Origin: Pseudocercospora fijiensis CIRAD86
Taxonomy: Eukaryota; Ascomycota; Dothideomycetes; Mycosphaerellales; Mycosphaerellaceae
Assembly (NCBI RefSeq): GCF_000340215.1
Contig: NW_006921546.1
Span: forward strand, 93,213 to 157,212
Direction of reading: 5' to 3'
DNA: 64,000 nucleotides
Part shown: one piece after another, positions 24,340 to 36,609 of the stretch
How the letters are laid out: every line of letters begins with the position of its first letter
Numbering within the stretch: the stretch's first letter is position 1
Made by a program: the position numbers and the translations under genes
Notes under the pieces: generated by a model
The model's database searches: none
Told to the model about the DNA's origin: nothing
Seen by the model: the letters and a program-made list of their open reading frames with translations, nothing else

Positions 24340-26900
24340 AGCTAAATCTCTATTATACGAAGAGTTTCTCGATAATCTTATCGCCGGCGGCTAGAAGAAG
24401 GCGCGCTCTCGGCGGCGGACGATATTAAAGCTATTAAAGGTACTAAAGAAGGTATTAAAGGTATAGAGGGCACGCTATCGGCGGCGGCGGATATTAAGTT
24501 ATAGAAAGAGGTAGAAATAGCAATAGACGGCGCGTAGTTAACGGTAGTAGATATTAAGTCGTAGGAAGAGGTAGAAATAGTAATAGATAGCGCGCAATTA
24601 ACGATAGTAGATATTAAGTCGTAGGAAGAGATCCGATTTATCTTAGAGATACGTATTCGAGGTTGCTATCGCTTACTTAGCCTACCTCGCGAGTGTGTCG
24701 CTTTGTCTAATAATAGGTTAGTATTGCTACGGCCTTAGAAATACCGATTTTTACTAATAGAGCGCCGCCGTAGACCTTTACTACGAGAGTTAATATTTAG
24801 GTCTTACTATACCCTTATCGAGTACGTCTATACCTTCGGAAAGTCGTCTAGATATAAGTTTAAGCCGTATAAGTCCTAGAAGAATAATAATAAGGTTAAA
24901 TATAGGCACCTCTTCGTATATAGTTGCTACGGTTTACTAGATAAGCGTACCTAGAAGGAATAGATAAAGCGGAAGTCGACTTCGAAGAAGATAGGGGATA
25001 GGTTCTATTCCTACGCCGTTGCTATCGATCTAGCGTAACTAGAAGGTAAATAGGTAACTAGCTATTCTTTAGAAGATAACTATTATTATTATAACTACGA
25101 GAAGGACAATATCGTCGCCCTTACTATAGTATAGCGGAAGTTAAAGATAGCGGCTTTCCTCGAGTAGTTAGAAGGTTATTAGTAAGCGCGAATACTAACC
25201 TCGAAGATTATAGCCTATTTCTACGACTATAGTATTATCCTAAAGCCTAAGGATATATATAACGTTGCCTAGTCTCGTAATACTAATACTTAATAAGAGA
25301 TAAACTAGGCTTAGCGAATAGTTAAGTTATTAGACGAGAACGGCATCTTCTACGAGGTTAAAACTAGTCCGGAAAATAGGGCTATTCGTTCTATAACTAC
25401 TCTCTACCTACGGTTACTAGAAGCCTTTAAGAATATATAATATATACTAATTATCGATACTACCTATTCTACTAATATCTGTAACCTCGAGCTAATAGAT
25501 ATCGTTACTACCGGCTTTATAAATTATACGATTAAGCTTAGTATTAGTCTTATACGTCCGAAGCTAGACAAAGCGGACTTCTTAAAGCTATTACGTCTAC
25601 TACGGAAGGGCCTCGAGCAAGCCGGTTATCTACTGCCTCTTATTATTTGTACTAATCGTAAAGAAGCGCTTATACTAGCTATTAATAATAAGTTTCCTAA
25701 GTCTAAGAATATCGTCTATAACTAGTATTTATAGTAAGATATACTAACTCAAGTCCGTAAAGAACGAGGCTAATTTAGACAAGTTAAAGCCGATAATAGA
25801 GGCTAGATAGACAGTCCTTAAACTACCCGCTTCTTAAAGCTCTTTATATATACTATTCGTAGTTAAACTAAGTAGCAGTTTAACGACAACGCTCGGAAGT
25901 TAGATAACGGAGATCCTATATTTAAGGCATGCCTAGAAAAGAACTAATAGCGCTATAAGACACGCATTATTTACTACTAGACAAACGAGGCTCTATACTT
26001 CGGCTATAAGACTAGTTCTCGTATCGAGTCGGCCTATAGACGTATTTAATAATAGCTTAACTATAGCAGCCGCTACGATATCTTCTTACTATTTAAGAGC
26101 CTGCTTAACTAGTAGTACGAAGGCTACGATCGTCGTCGTATTCGCCTTTATAAGAACCTAAAGAGGTATAATAAGGTACTAACTAGACTACTCTAGTCTA
26201 GTATAGCTCGTATAATTAGTAATTATTAGTTACTAGAAGTAAAGGAGTAATATCTACGTATAGTCGACCTTCTATAGACTAAGACTAACGATAATAGCAA
26301 CGCGGTTAGGTACTCGGCCTATTCCTATAGCTCTCCTTACTATACCTATAGTAACTATACAAAATCGACCTACGGCTACCTTTATAGATACGATATTATA
26401 CGGCTTCTTAAGACAGGTAGCACTCGAGCTATACTATTACTATTATTCTTACTAGCTTATTAACTTCCGGAAAACGGCCTATTTACGAGAGCTAGAGGTA
26501 ATCTATAGCAACCGCAATATATAGCTAGTAGGGCTACTTTATATAGCACTAAGGGTATAGTAACAGCTCGAGAATTAGACGATTTAAACACTACTACTAT
26601 TACTAAGAAGCAGAAGATAGTAACCGCTAGAATAGCTATCCTTAAGTTAGAACTAAGCGTATCTCTTATATAGCTTCGGACGACGGTTACTAAGCACTAT
26701 AAGTACGTAGAGAGCTAATACCGTACTTAATAATACCCTTACTAGAGGGCTAACCGTACGTATAGCTCTACCTACTATCTAAGCGGCTTTAAGTACTATA
26801 ATCTACGAGTCGAGTCTTTACCTCTAGCCGCTCCGGAGCTACCTTCTAAGCTAGATCTATAGTCTACTTCGCCGAGAGATTAAGGACCTACGAGTACGTA
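24340..26900 (+). pseudogene. MULE transposase relic
   Basis: It would encode the DDE transposase of the surrounding element. The catalytic region reads YILIIDTTYSTNICNLELIDIVTTG from 25441, matching the first-Asp block (DATYSTN) with Asp kept. ICTNRKEALILAINNKFPKSKNIV at about 25648-25720 corresponds to the second-Asp block (TDRexAL...FPxSxxxxC.WH). There the Asp reads Asn and the final WH is lost, both RIP-type. The N-terminal part holds three 60-bp in-frame repeats (24490-24640). A middle segment (24640-24960) resembles a FAR1-like DNA-binding region (YTLIEYVYTFGKSSRYKFK, then a basic stretch), which is tentative. I found no ATG that clearly decides the start. Confidence 0.78.
24490..24640 (+). 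repeat. 60-bp in-frame tandem repeat in the MULE ORF, about 2.5 units
   Basis: GATATTAAG recurs at 24490, 24550 and 24610, a 60-bp period or 20 residues (DIKS*EEVEIxID..xLTxV). Differences between units are transitions. It looks like a recent duplication in a low-complexity acidic segment before RIP. Confidence 0.8.
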
Positions 26901-27392
26901 AGAACTAACGTCTATAGGCGGAAGAAGAGCGAGCGAGGTAATAAGCTAACTATAGCCGCTAGTAGGCGGTATTATATAAACAATAACAACGATAGGCTAC
27001 TTAGTAATATTACTAGCAATAATAACAATAGTCGCTTATATAGCTAATAGGGCGGCAACTTTATTACTAAGTGCTATAGCAATAGTACTATTAGTCTACT
27101 TAGTAGTAGTATTATATATAGTAAGTAGTAGGCTATTTAGTAAATAAGGGACTTATATAAGCTAGCATATATAGCATTACGTAGTTATAAGACTATAGGT
27201 CGTAATACGCTTAGAGCTAAGTAGATAGCAAATGATAATACCTTAAATTTTGCTATACTACTAATTTGCTAGCAAACTTTAGCTTTATAGCTACTAGTAG
27301 TAGTATAGTAGTAGTTGCCCGGCTAGCGGGGCCTACTGCGACGCGATTATTGCTTCTATACGCGATTTTATATAGAATAGCCGACCTCGTAA

Positions 27393-27447
27393 TCTCGGGA
27401 TATACTAGGGCTCGGGCAGGTAGCTAGGGCTCGGTTTAGTATCGAGG
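27393..27447 (-). repeat. MULE right terminal inverted repeat
   Basis: Inverted match to 24087-24141, ending GTTTAGTATCGAGG. The flank at 27448 continues directly with a satellite unit. Confidence 0.87.
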
Positions 27448-28354
27448 GGTACTCGCTATAAATAGTTCGATTGCTATTTAACTATAGGCGTTTTAGATAG
27501 TATTTGCTATAGGCGTTCTAGATAGTACTACTCGCTATTAGCCTTTTAAACGGTACTTAAAATAAGTATTTAGTTTTAGATTATACTTAGACTTACTTTA
27601 TATATTCTGAATTAGACTTTATATACGCGTTTCGGATTAGACTTGCTATACGCGTTCCGGTTTATATCGGACTAACTATACTAAGCGTTTAAAACAAGGC
27701 TTGTCCTACGCGTCCCGGATAGTACTACTACTATAGGTATTCTATCGCGTACTCGCTATAGGCGCTTTATAAGGTACTCGTAGTAGGCGCTATATAGGGC
27801 ACTCGCTATAAAGAGTTCGAATACTGTTTGCTATAGGCGTTTTAGATAGTATTTGCTATAAGCGTTCCGGATAGTACTACTCGCTATAAGCCTTCTAAAT
27901 AGTACTTAATATAAGTATTTAGTCTCGGATAAGACTTAGACTTACTTTATATATTCCGGACAAGGCTTTCTATAAGCGTTTTAGTTTAGACTTGCTATAC
28001 GCGTTCCGGTTTATATCGGACTAACTATACTAAGCGTCTAAAACAAGGCTTATCCTACGCGTTCCGAATAGTACTGCTCGCTATAGGTATTCTATAGAGT
28101 ACTCGCTATAGGCGTTTTATAGGATACTCGTAGTAGGTATTATATAGGAGACTCGATATAGGTAGTTCGAATACTATTTAATATAGGGGTTTTAGATAGT
28201 ATTTGCTATAACCGTTCCGGCTAGTACTATTTGCTATAGATGTCTTAGAGAGTTGCCGCTATAAGCATTTCGAATATTACTACCCGCTATTAGCGTTTTT
28301 AGTAGCATTTGCTATAAGCGTTTCGGATATAACTTGCTATAGGTATTCTAAATA
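27448..28354. repeat. minisatellite array of about 25 bp units, segment 2
   Basis: Continues segment 1 after the MULE. It shows a higher-order pattern: the block from ACTCGCTATA through CTATACTAAGCGT to GTACTCGTAGTAGG appears near 27450-27790 and again near 27798-28140. The array is therefore organised as a roughly 350-bp multimer of diverged 25-bp units. It ends at the TA where the Fot1-like element inserted. Confidence 0.87.
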
Positions 28355-28444
28355 TCCGAGGCTTTCGCTTACTACCGCCTCCTCTACGAGGAGGTTGCAA
28401 TCTATATTATAATCGTAATATACGCGACAATCTATATTATAATA
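28355..28444 (+). repeat. Fot1-like left terminal inverted repeat
   Basis: About 90-100 bp. It contains a hairpin at 28377-28394 and direct sub-repeats CAATCTATATTATAAT at 28398 and 28428, which may be transposase-binding sites by analogy with other pogo-type elements. This role is inference. Confidence 0.87.
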
Positions 28445-28551
28445 CTATTATATCGCTTTCCTAATCGACTTAGTATATATATATTGTATTTCTGACAATA
28501 CTACGGCCTCGTAATCCCTTAACTGCGCGTATACGAAAGCCTATCGCAAAA

Positions 28552-30960
28552 ATAACGCCGTACGCGTACGAGGAGACCCGGATTCAGGCTATTCTAAACA
28601 AGATCCTCGCATTCTACTACGAATACGACGAATACGTGCCCAATATCAAACAGTAGGCTACTAATAAGCGTGTCGACTATTAGAAGCTTCGTTTCCGATA
28701 TTTAAAGGCTATAAATCGCCCTAGTAGACGTCCTATACTTACGGATCGACTCGCGACTCGATCGAAGCTAAACCTAGCTTAGTAGGCCGCTCTACTCGAA
28801 TACTACTATAGGCGCGAGCTTATAGGCCTCGATATTCTAATACGACTATTATACGATATTGCTAATAATATACTCCTTCGAAACGCTCTAGATCCGCTTA
28901 ATCTAGTAACAGTAGACAGGCGCTAGTCTAAGAGGTTTATAAAGCAATATAAGCTTTATTAGGTGCTATAGAAGCCTATCGAGATAGTACGTAAGGAGGC
29001 CTATAAACCTAATCGAATAAGACGATAGTATATACGGTTATAAGAGACAATGCTATACTACAATATCGTTGATCTACGGCTTATTTAGAACTTCGATAAG
29101 ACAGGCTTCCGTATAGGAATTAGAGGCACAGAATACGTAGTTACTATAGACCCGAAGCGTCGTTCTTAGAGCGCTTCCGAGACTAATAGGAAGTATATAA
29201 CTTCTATTAAATTAGTTAACGCTATAGGCAATTATATACCTCCTATACTAATCGCTGCTAGCAAAGTACTATAAGAACGGTGGTTTACTAACCTGTCCGG
29301 ATCTACGCTAGTTAATATAACGGAAAGCGGATATCTTAACGACAACTCGGCCTATTACTATATCTAGCACTTCTATAAGTACTCGAAACGATATATAACT
29401 AACGAGGACTAATAGCGTATACTAATTTACGACAATTATAGTTCTTACGACTTCTAAGAGTTCCTAGAGTTTGCGTAGTCTTACAAGATAGTAATCTTCG
29501 GTCTACTAGCTTATATATTACATTTCCTTTAGCTACTCGATATAGTGCTATTCTAGCCGTTTAAACACTATTATAGGCAAGCTATATTAGACGCAATACG
29601 CACTAGTTGTACTCAATTTAGTGTTACCGAGTTTATAGCTACTATCGACTCTATAAGAGCTAATACCTTTAAAGTTAGTAGTATTAAATCCTCCTTCCGT
29701 AAGACAGGTCTCTTTCTATTCGACCCGGAGCGTACTATACGGTTTCTTAGACTCGAATACAATAGTAGAGACACTATATAATATTAGCAAAGACTCGAAC
29801 GACTAGATACGCTTACTATCGAAGAAGTAGACCGAGTAGTTAACGTAGCAGGTTTACTCGAATACGGAGATAGAGATAATAGTACGCTAACGATCCCTCG
29901 CTACCTATACTAACTAGAGGTACCTATACTATTAACGGAGAACTCGAATGGCATATTAAGCGTAAGAACTAGTATAAGACATACCGACTTCCTCTAGCGA
30001 CGACTCGAAGGCCTCCTATTGTTACCCTCCGCTAGGGTTACGAAGCGACTATTTGTCTATAACGAAGTAAACACTTAACTAGCTACCTAAGCAACGTTTA
30101 ATCTCTCTTAAACCGAGGTAGTAACTCGTATACGTAAACGACGAGAAGATGCTTCTTCTAGACCTATCGTTGTAGGTAGACTATTATATACTTTACAAGC
30201 AAGAAGAGCTATTAAGAAGCGCAAGTTTAATAAAGCCGCTCTTATAGAGCGGTAGGCAAGAGATAAGGCACGGCGCTCGAGAACGTTATAGACTAACTAT
30301 AAGAAGCGCTATCGCAAGGCTATTAATACAAGCATTAGGAGTCGTCCGAATACGAAGGTTAAGGTCTAACTATTATAAGAGATAGGCCTTAACTTGTAGC
30401 CTACTAAAGGTTAGTTAGTAAAGACATATACGCCTATTCTACCTATCGAGAAAGCACTTAAAGTATACCCCGTTATACGCATAACAGTTAAGATTGCTAG
30501 AGCTAAGAAGACTATTATCTCTACGTACAACGTACTTACCTACAACGGTAAACCTAGTAGTAATATTAATCCGGATACTAAAGAAGAAGATCTACTTAAA
30601 TACTTATATAGGCTGTAGGTATAGACTTACAAAGAGGCAGAGCGACGTAGGCGAGATGCTATCGTTACTACGAGGCAGGCAGCTAAGAAGCGCTTACAGA
30701 AGCAGTTCAAGCGTAATAACGGCATTCTAGTGTCTAGTAATAAAGATAGTAGACAGGATAATAGCGACGATGATCTTATACCTCTTATTAACTATGTATA
30801 GCCTGCTATACTACTGCGTAGTCTATCTAATAAGCACGAGTTGCCTATAAGATCGTTACCTCCGTAGCCGGTTTCCTCGCCCTAGTCGCTACCCGATAAT
30901 AGTAAGCAAACCTAGTAGTATAGTATGTCTGTAACACTACCTAATAGTCTATATTATATA
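28552..30960 (+). pseudogene. Fot1/pogo-type (DD35D) transposase, inactivated
   Basis: It would encode the cut-and-paste transposase of this element. The start is probably at 28552, now ATA (ITPYAYEETRIQAILNKILA); an ATG-to-ATA RIP change would explain the lost start. The frame runs without frameshift to about 30960. N-terminal HTH/CENP-B-like sequence spans about 28560-28990. Catalytic blocks are NFDKTGFRIG (29089, family NxDETGFxxG, first Asp kept and the next Glu to Lys), LIYDNYSSY (Asp at 29431, family DGHxSH, Gly-His lost) and LLDIVLF*PFK (Asp at 29539). The last two Asp are 36 codons apart, the DD35D spacing. FRKTGLFLFDPE near 29695 is the typical 'F..TGIxPxxP' block. The C-terminus is basic. 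Confidence 0.92.
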
Positions 30961-31019
30961 TAGAGGTCTTTAATACATTCTATAGGTCTTGTTTGTCTAT
31001 TCTAATACTAATCTAACTA

Positions 31020-31109
31020 TATTATAATATAGATTGTCGACAATTAGTCGATTATAATATAGATTGTTACTACCCGAAGGGTAGGCGGTAGCGAAGCGGA
31101 AGCTACGGA
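31020..31109 (-). repeat. Fot1-like right terminal inverted repeat
   Basis: Inverted match to 28355-28444, with the palindrome CTACCCGAAGGGTAG at 31070-31084 and the same two AT-rich sub-repeats. Confidence 0.87.
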
Positions 31110-33560
31110 TAGCACTTACTATAGGTATTTTAGATATTACTGCTTGCTATAAGCGTTCTTAGTAGTACTTGCTATTAGCGTTCCGAATTAGACTTACTAT
31201 ACCCGTTCCGAATAGTACTTAGCATTATAAGCGTTCTAAAATAGACCTATTATAAGCGTTATAGATAATAGTTAGCTTAACCTACGCGTTCCTAATAGTA
31301 CTACTCGCTATAAGCGTTCTTAGTAGTATTTACTATAAGCGTTTTAGATTTCACTTGCTATAAGTATTTTAAATAGTATTTGCTATAGGTATTTTCGATA
31401 GTACTACCTAGTATAAACGGTAGTGTTTCTAATACTATATTAGTCGTTTAGGCCTAATCCGGCGGTATTTACTCGAGGGCGAGGCGGTATACTCGAAAGG
31501 CTTATCCTACGCGTTCCGGATAGTACTACTCGCTATAGATATTCTATAGAGTACTTACTATAGGCGTTTTAGAGGGTACTCGCTATAAGTAGTTCGAATA
31601 CAATCTATCTATAGGCGCTTTAGATAGTAATTACTATAAGCGTTCCGGATAGTACTTACTCTACGCGTTCCGGATAAGACTTAGTATAGGCGTTTCGGAT
31701 AAGAATTGCTATATAGCGCGTTCTAAATGAAACTTAGTATAGGCGTTATAGATAGTAACACTAACTATTAGAGCTCCGGATTAGACTTACTATACGCGTT
31801 CCGAATAGTACTTAGTATTATAGGCGTTCTAAATCAGACTTATTATAGGCGTTATAGATAATAGTTAGCTTGTTATACGCGTTCCGAATAGTGCTACTCG
31901 CTATAGATATTCTATAGAGTACTCGCTATAGGCGTTTTATAGGGTACTAGCTATAGATAGTTTGAATGCTATTTAACTATAGGCGTTTCAGATAGTATTT
32001 GCTATAAGCGTTCCGGATAGTACTGCTCGCTATAGACATCTCGGACAGTTAACGCTATAAGCGTTTCGAATATTACTACTTACTATAAGCGTTTTTAGTA
32101 GTATTTACTATAAGCCTTTCGGATATAACTTGCTATAAGTATTCTATATAGTATATACTATAGGTATATTAGATAGTACTTCTTGCTATAAGCGTTCTTA
32201 ATAGTACTTACTATTAGCGTTCTAAATTAGATATACTATACGCGTTCCGGATAGTACTTACTATACGCGTTCCGGAATCCGGATAAGACTTAGTATAAGC
32301 GTTACCGATTAGAATTACTATATAGCGCGTTCTAAAGCGTTCCGGATAGTACTACTCGCTATAGACATCTCGGATAGTTACCGCTATAAGCGGTTCGAAT
32401 ATTACTACTTACTATAAGCGTTTTTAGTAGTATTTGCTATAGGCGTTTTAGGTTAAACTTGCTATAGGTATTCTAAGTAGCATATACTATAGGTATTTTA
32501 GATAGTACTACTTGCTATAAGGGTTCTTAGTAGTACTTGCTATTAGTACTCCGAATAAGACTTGCTATACGCGTTCCGAATAGTACTTACTCTACGTGTT
32601 TCGGATAAGACTTAGTATAAGCGTTTCGGATTAGAATTGCTATATATCGCGTTCTAAATAGAACTTAGTATAGGCGGTATAAATAGCAGCACTAACTATT
32701 AGCGCTCCGGATTAGACTTACTATACGCGTTCCGAATAGTACTTAGTATTATAAGCGTTCTAAACTAGACTTATTATAGACGTTATAGTAACAGATAGCT
32801 TATCCTACGCGTTCCGGATAGTACTACTCGCTATAGATATTCTATAGAGTACTCGCTATAGGCGTTTTATAGAGTACTCGTAGTAGACGTTCCTACTATA
32901 GGTATTTTAGATAGTACTACTTACTATAAACGTTCCTAATAGTACTTACTATTAGCGTTCCGAATTAGACTTACTATACGCGTTCCGGATAGTACTTACT
33001 ATACGCCTTCCGGATAAAACTTAGTATAGGCGTTTCGAATTAGAATTACTATATAGCGCGTGCTAAATAAAACTTAGTATAGGCGTTATAGAAAGTAGTA
33101 CTAACTATTAGCGCTCCCGATTCGACTTGCTATACGCGTTTCGAATAGTACTTAGTAGTACTAATAAGCGTTATAAATAAGAATTCCTAGAAGTGTTTTA
33201 GATTAAAATTACTATAAGCGTTTTATATTAGACTTGCTATATACCTTATAAGTAGTACTTACTCTAAGCGGTCCGAGTAAGAAAGAACTACTTACTATAG
33301 ACATTTCGAATAGTACTCGCTATAGGTATTCTAGATAGTAATTACTATAGGCGTATTTAGGCAGTAGTTACTATAGAACTTTTAGACTGTCTTGCTATAA
33401 GCGTTTCTAATAGTGCTCGCTATAAGCATTTCTAAATAGTGCTTTCTAATACCTATAGGTTATAACGGGTTCCGGAGTAATATTAATATTAGCGTTTTAG
33501 ATATAACTTACTATACGCGTTTCAGATTAAGCCTGCTATAGGCGTCCTAGATAAGACTTT
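31110..33560. repeat. minisatellite array of about 25 bp units, segment 3 (largest)
   Basis: About 2.4 kb of the same unit (for example GTTCCGGATAGTACTTACTA, then TACGC). There is a higher-order block of several hundred bp seen at least three times, recognisable by TATATAGCGCGTTCTAAAT (near 31710, 32640 as TATATATCGCGTTC, and 33050). No spacer-like unique sequence separates units. It decays into AT-rich DNA near 33600. Confidence 0.88.
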
Positions 33561-35100
33561 AGGCACTCGTCGCCTTAGGCTTCTTATATAGCTCTTCGAG
33601 CTATATAAGCACTAGTTAGAAAATAGGTACAAAATTAAAAATTTATAGATAAATATAGATAGATTATCTATACTATTACTAATCTATATATAGCTAAGGT
33701 CTCCTATATATATAGATGTTCTCTAAGATAAGATAAAGCTATCTATAAATAATCTGTCTTTATATAGTACTAGCTAATTTGTATAGCGAAATATATAGAT
33801 AATATCTATAAATATAATTTAGTAGACGTATAAATAATCGTATCTATAATAGAAATTCCTATATAGTTCCGTTTTCCTATTTATTAAGATATATATATCC
33901 TACTTTTAAGTATTACCTTATAAGGAGGATAGTAGCGATACTCTAAGCAAGTACTTCTACGTTCCTTAGTTCCTAGTCGTAATATTATAGTATTCGACGT
34001 ATTAATCCTTCTTAAGGATTATTCTTATAAACTTTTTATAGCTCTAGCTTCCTATAGGTCTCTTTTAACTTAAAGATATAGCGTAGTAGGGACTATAAGT
34101 ATTAGTTTTTATATATCTAGATACTTATATATTAGTCTATCCTATTAAAATCGGACTATAGGTCGGTTAGATCATTTATTTTTATTTTATACCGTTTAGT
34201 TTATTTATTTCTTCTCTCTTCTTTTTTAGCTTATTTCGATACCCTAATCTAGCCGTTTACTATAGACTATAAATTGCTCGCTTTATTTTTAGAGGCTAAT
34301 AGAACTACTTTTTACTACGTTTTAGTAGCTTATTATTAGGATTTCTTTAAGATATAGATAATATATAGTATATAGATTAGGGCTATAGTTAGGGTTAGTT
34401 ACGCTCTTTATCGAGGATCCTATTTTTTGTTTTTTCTAAGGCACCCTACTATAACTAGTTGCTTTACTCGTCTACCTAGATAGTCTTTTTGTTTTTTAGG
34501 TACGTACCCTTTTCGAAGATATAGTACCTCTAATATAGCTATAGATCTTTATAGAGATCTTTTTGTTAGTATTTCGTAATAGATATCTAGATTACAATCG
34601 CATTTCTAAACAAAAGAGAGCGATTATTCTCTCTAGTATTCTTCTAGAAACTAGGATTTTTAGTATCTATAGATAGTAGCTTTTTTGTTTTTTACTATAG
34701 AAGCGTCTTTTTTGTACCTTATAGAGACGTCTCTCTATAGATATTTTTAGATACTAGTACAGGCGATTACATTGCCCTATAGCTATAGCAAGATATCGAC
34801 TAAGTATATACTTACTAATAGCCCCTTTATTATTCCATTATTAGACCTTCTAATCTCTAGAAACAGAGGAAAACCTTTAAGAATTTCTTATTATTTAAGA
34901 TACTCTTACGCGCGGATTCCCTCGGATAACTTCGGCTTCTTTATTAGTTCTCTACTTTTAGGGGGTTTCTAGATAGTATTAGATAATAATATCTTTGTGC
35001 TTAATATAGTACCTATATCTTATATTATAGGTCTACGGTTTATTCTTATTATCTATATTGTCTTTAGATTAGAAAATATTACTAATATAAGGGCGGCTTG
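33561..35100. other. AT-rich spacer, no gene recognised
   Basis: Extremely AT-rich with many ATAGATA-type runs. A 66-codon stop-free stretch (34772-34972, +) has no recognisable motif, is hydrophobic with skewed composition and lies in RIP-mutated DNA, so I do not call it a gene. The right part may be the eroded 3' end of the neighbouring copia relic, but I could not find RT motifs. Confidence 0.5.
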
Positions 35101-36484
35101 CTTAGTTCTTTTAGGATAAAGATTTCTAAGTCTTCTATACTAGTATCTAAGTCTTTAGATTTAGTATTATACTGCCCTTCTAAGATTGCCCTAAGCGTTA
35201 TCTAACTTAAGTACTTAAAGTTTATAGCCTTTTCTACTGTTACTCGTCGAGTTTTAAGCTCTAGTTTTAGATCCCTTTATAGTATAAAAAGCTTCGGATT
35301 TTTTAAGAAATTCACCTAATCTCTATATATCTAGAAAGCTTATCTATAAGACTTGTAAAATATCTAAATTCCTTACGGGTTTTAGGCTCTATACGGCCGT
35401 AGATATCGCGGCTAACTCTATATAGAAAGTCCTTAGCTTTTATACTTAGAGTACGGCTTAGTTAACGTATTAAAATGTAATATATATCTCGAATTCCTTA
35501 GAATACTAGGTTTAGCTCCCTTTATACCTAGTTTTTCTAGAGTATAGAGGCTAATATATCCTAGCTATTTATACTAAATTATAGAATAATCTTTAGAGTC
35601 TAGAATTAGAGCTTCGTTAACTTTTAAGGCTTTATTATAGGGCGAACTCGGTAAAACTTCTAGCTTACAAAGATATATCTCTCTAGTAGCCTAAGTTATT
35701 ATAGCTCCCTTCTTATAATAAAGTTCTATTATACCGTTCCTAGGCCGAGCCGTAACCTCGCGGCTATCTAATTACGATAAATTTATTAAGTTTATCTTAA
35801 ATTCGGGCGTAGAAAGAGAGTTAGTAAGAGTTACGATTATAGAGGTATCTCTAAATCGTACTCTTATACCGCCTATACTGCGAGCGATTATAGATATAGT
35901 ATTGCCCTAATTTATAGTAGTAGGCCTATTAGTATAAGTCGTAAAGTAAGACTTATTACTAGCCTTATATCTAGAAGCGCCGCTATCTAAGATAAAAGCG
36001 GTATTACTAGACGATTCTAGAGAAGAATAGGCTTGTTCTTTACTAGAACTATAAGATAGATTATCTATAAATAAATAAAGACACTCTTCTTCGTCTAAAG
36101 ATTCTCTATCGTCTAGTTCTTTAGTTATAGTAAAGTACGCGTCTTCTTTACTACTAGTTAGTTTGTCTTTAATAGGATTAGTCTATTTAGGGGCTTTAGA
36201 ACGGTTTTTATAGTAGTAAGTATCTTCTAAGTATCCGTTCTTTTTATAGTACGAATACTTCTTAGATACGCTTTTAGGTCTCTTCTTCTATAGGCGTCTA
36301 AGCGGCTTTTTAGATAATTTTTTCTTAGGCGAATTAGATTTTATAAAGAGTATTATTTCTTTCTCGTTAGTACTATATCGTCTCGCTTCGTCTAATAAAC
36401 TAGAGAATAAATCTTCTAATTAAGGCTATCCTTTTCCTTTCGTAGTAATTAATTTAAACTAGTTATAAAAGATAGGTATTTGTC
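35100..36484 (-). pseudogene. Ty1/copia relic: zinc knuckle, protease and start of integrase
   Basis: Minus-strand Gag-Pol remnant. The zinc knuckle reads YSYYKKNGYLEDTYYYKN at about 36205-36257 (family CxxCxxxGHxxxxC; the Cys and His read Tyr). The aspartic protease reads AFILDSGASRY at about 35969-36000, with the catalytic Asp-Ser-Gly kept. A degraded GAG-pre-integrase block follows (YK*LGYISLYTLEKL, about 35540-35590). The frame is lost near 35100 and no RT is seen. The Gag N-terminal part lies on the far side of the LINE inserted at 36500 and continues at 41440. Confidence 0.82.
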
Positions 36485-36500
36485 GCTTAAATTATATAGA
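36485..36500. repeat. target-site duplication, left copy (LINE copy 2)
   Basis: GCTTAAATTATATAGA here equals 41424-41439. The last bases merge with the TAGA tandem tail of the LINE, so the exact edge is ambiguous by a few bases. Confidence 0.9.
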
Positions 36501-36609
36501 TAGATAGATAGATAGATATTTCATTTGCCTATTGTAGTGCCTTTCGGCCTATACAGGTCTGTTTCTATATATTGTTTTAGGTAGGAAACCAACTTAGTTA
36601 GTAAAAACC

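Larger units (their letters stand above)
24087..27447 (+). mobile_element. Mutator-like element (MULE) with about 55-bp TIRs, inserted in the minisatellite
   Basis: The left end CCTCGATACTAAACTAAGCC (24087) and the right end at 27447 are inverted copies over about 55 bp, reaching the shared block CCCTAGTATATCCCGAG (24124-24140 and its complement at about 27394-27410). Mismatches are mostly transitions. The flanks GGTTACTCG (24078-24086) and GGTACTCG (27448-27455) give an 8-9 bp TSD with one mismatch, in the MULE size range. Joining the flanks restores a satellite unit. The element is 3.36 kb and carries one transposase relic (+). Confidence 0.88.
28355..31109 (+). mobile_element. Fot1/pogo-type DNA transposon with about 100-bp TIRs, inserted at TA in the minisatellite
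   Basis: A 2755-bp element flanked by TA (28353-28354 and 31110-31111), the Tc1/mariner/pogo target. The ends TCCGAGGCTTTCGCTTACTA and, inverted at the right, TCCGTAGCTTCCGCTTCGCT match over about 100 bp. Each TIR contains a palindrome (CCTCCTCTACGAGGAGG left, CTACCCTTCGGGTAG right) and two copies of CAATCTATATTATAAT. Removing the element and one TA restores an unbroken satellite unit (CTAAATA + GCACTTACTATAGG). It carries one transposase relic in a single frame. Confidence 0.92.

Noticed and set aside
30494..30730. 78-codon stop-free stretch on the plus strand
   Set aside because: It is in a different frame from the Fot1-type transposase covering the same DNA, so it is a shadow.
23735..33560. 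CRISPR-like array
   Set aside because: The roughly 25-bp repeats are contiguous and degenerate with no unique spacers, and the context is eukaryotic transposons.
34772..34972. 66-codon stop-free stretch on the plus strand
   Set aside because: AT-rich, RIP-mutated context, no motif and no neighbouring coding frame. It could be chance, and I could not support a gene.
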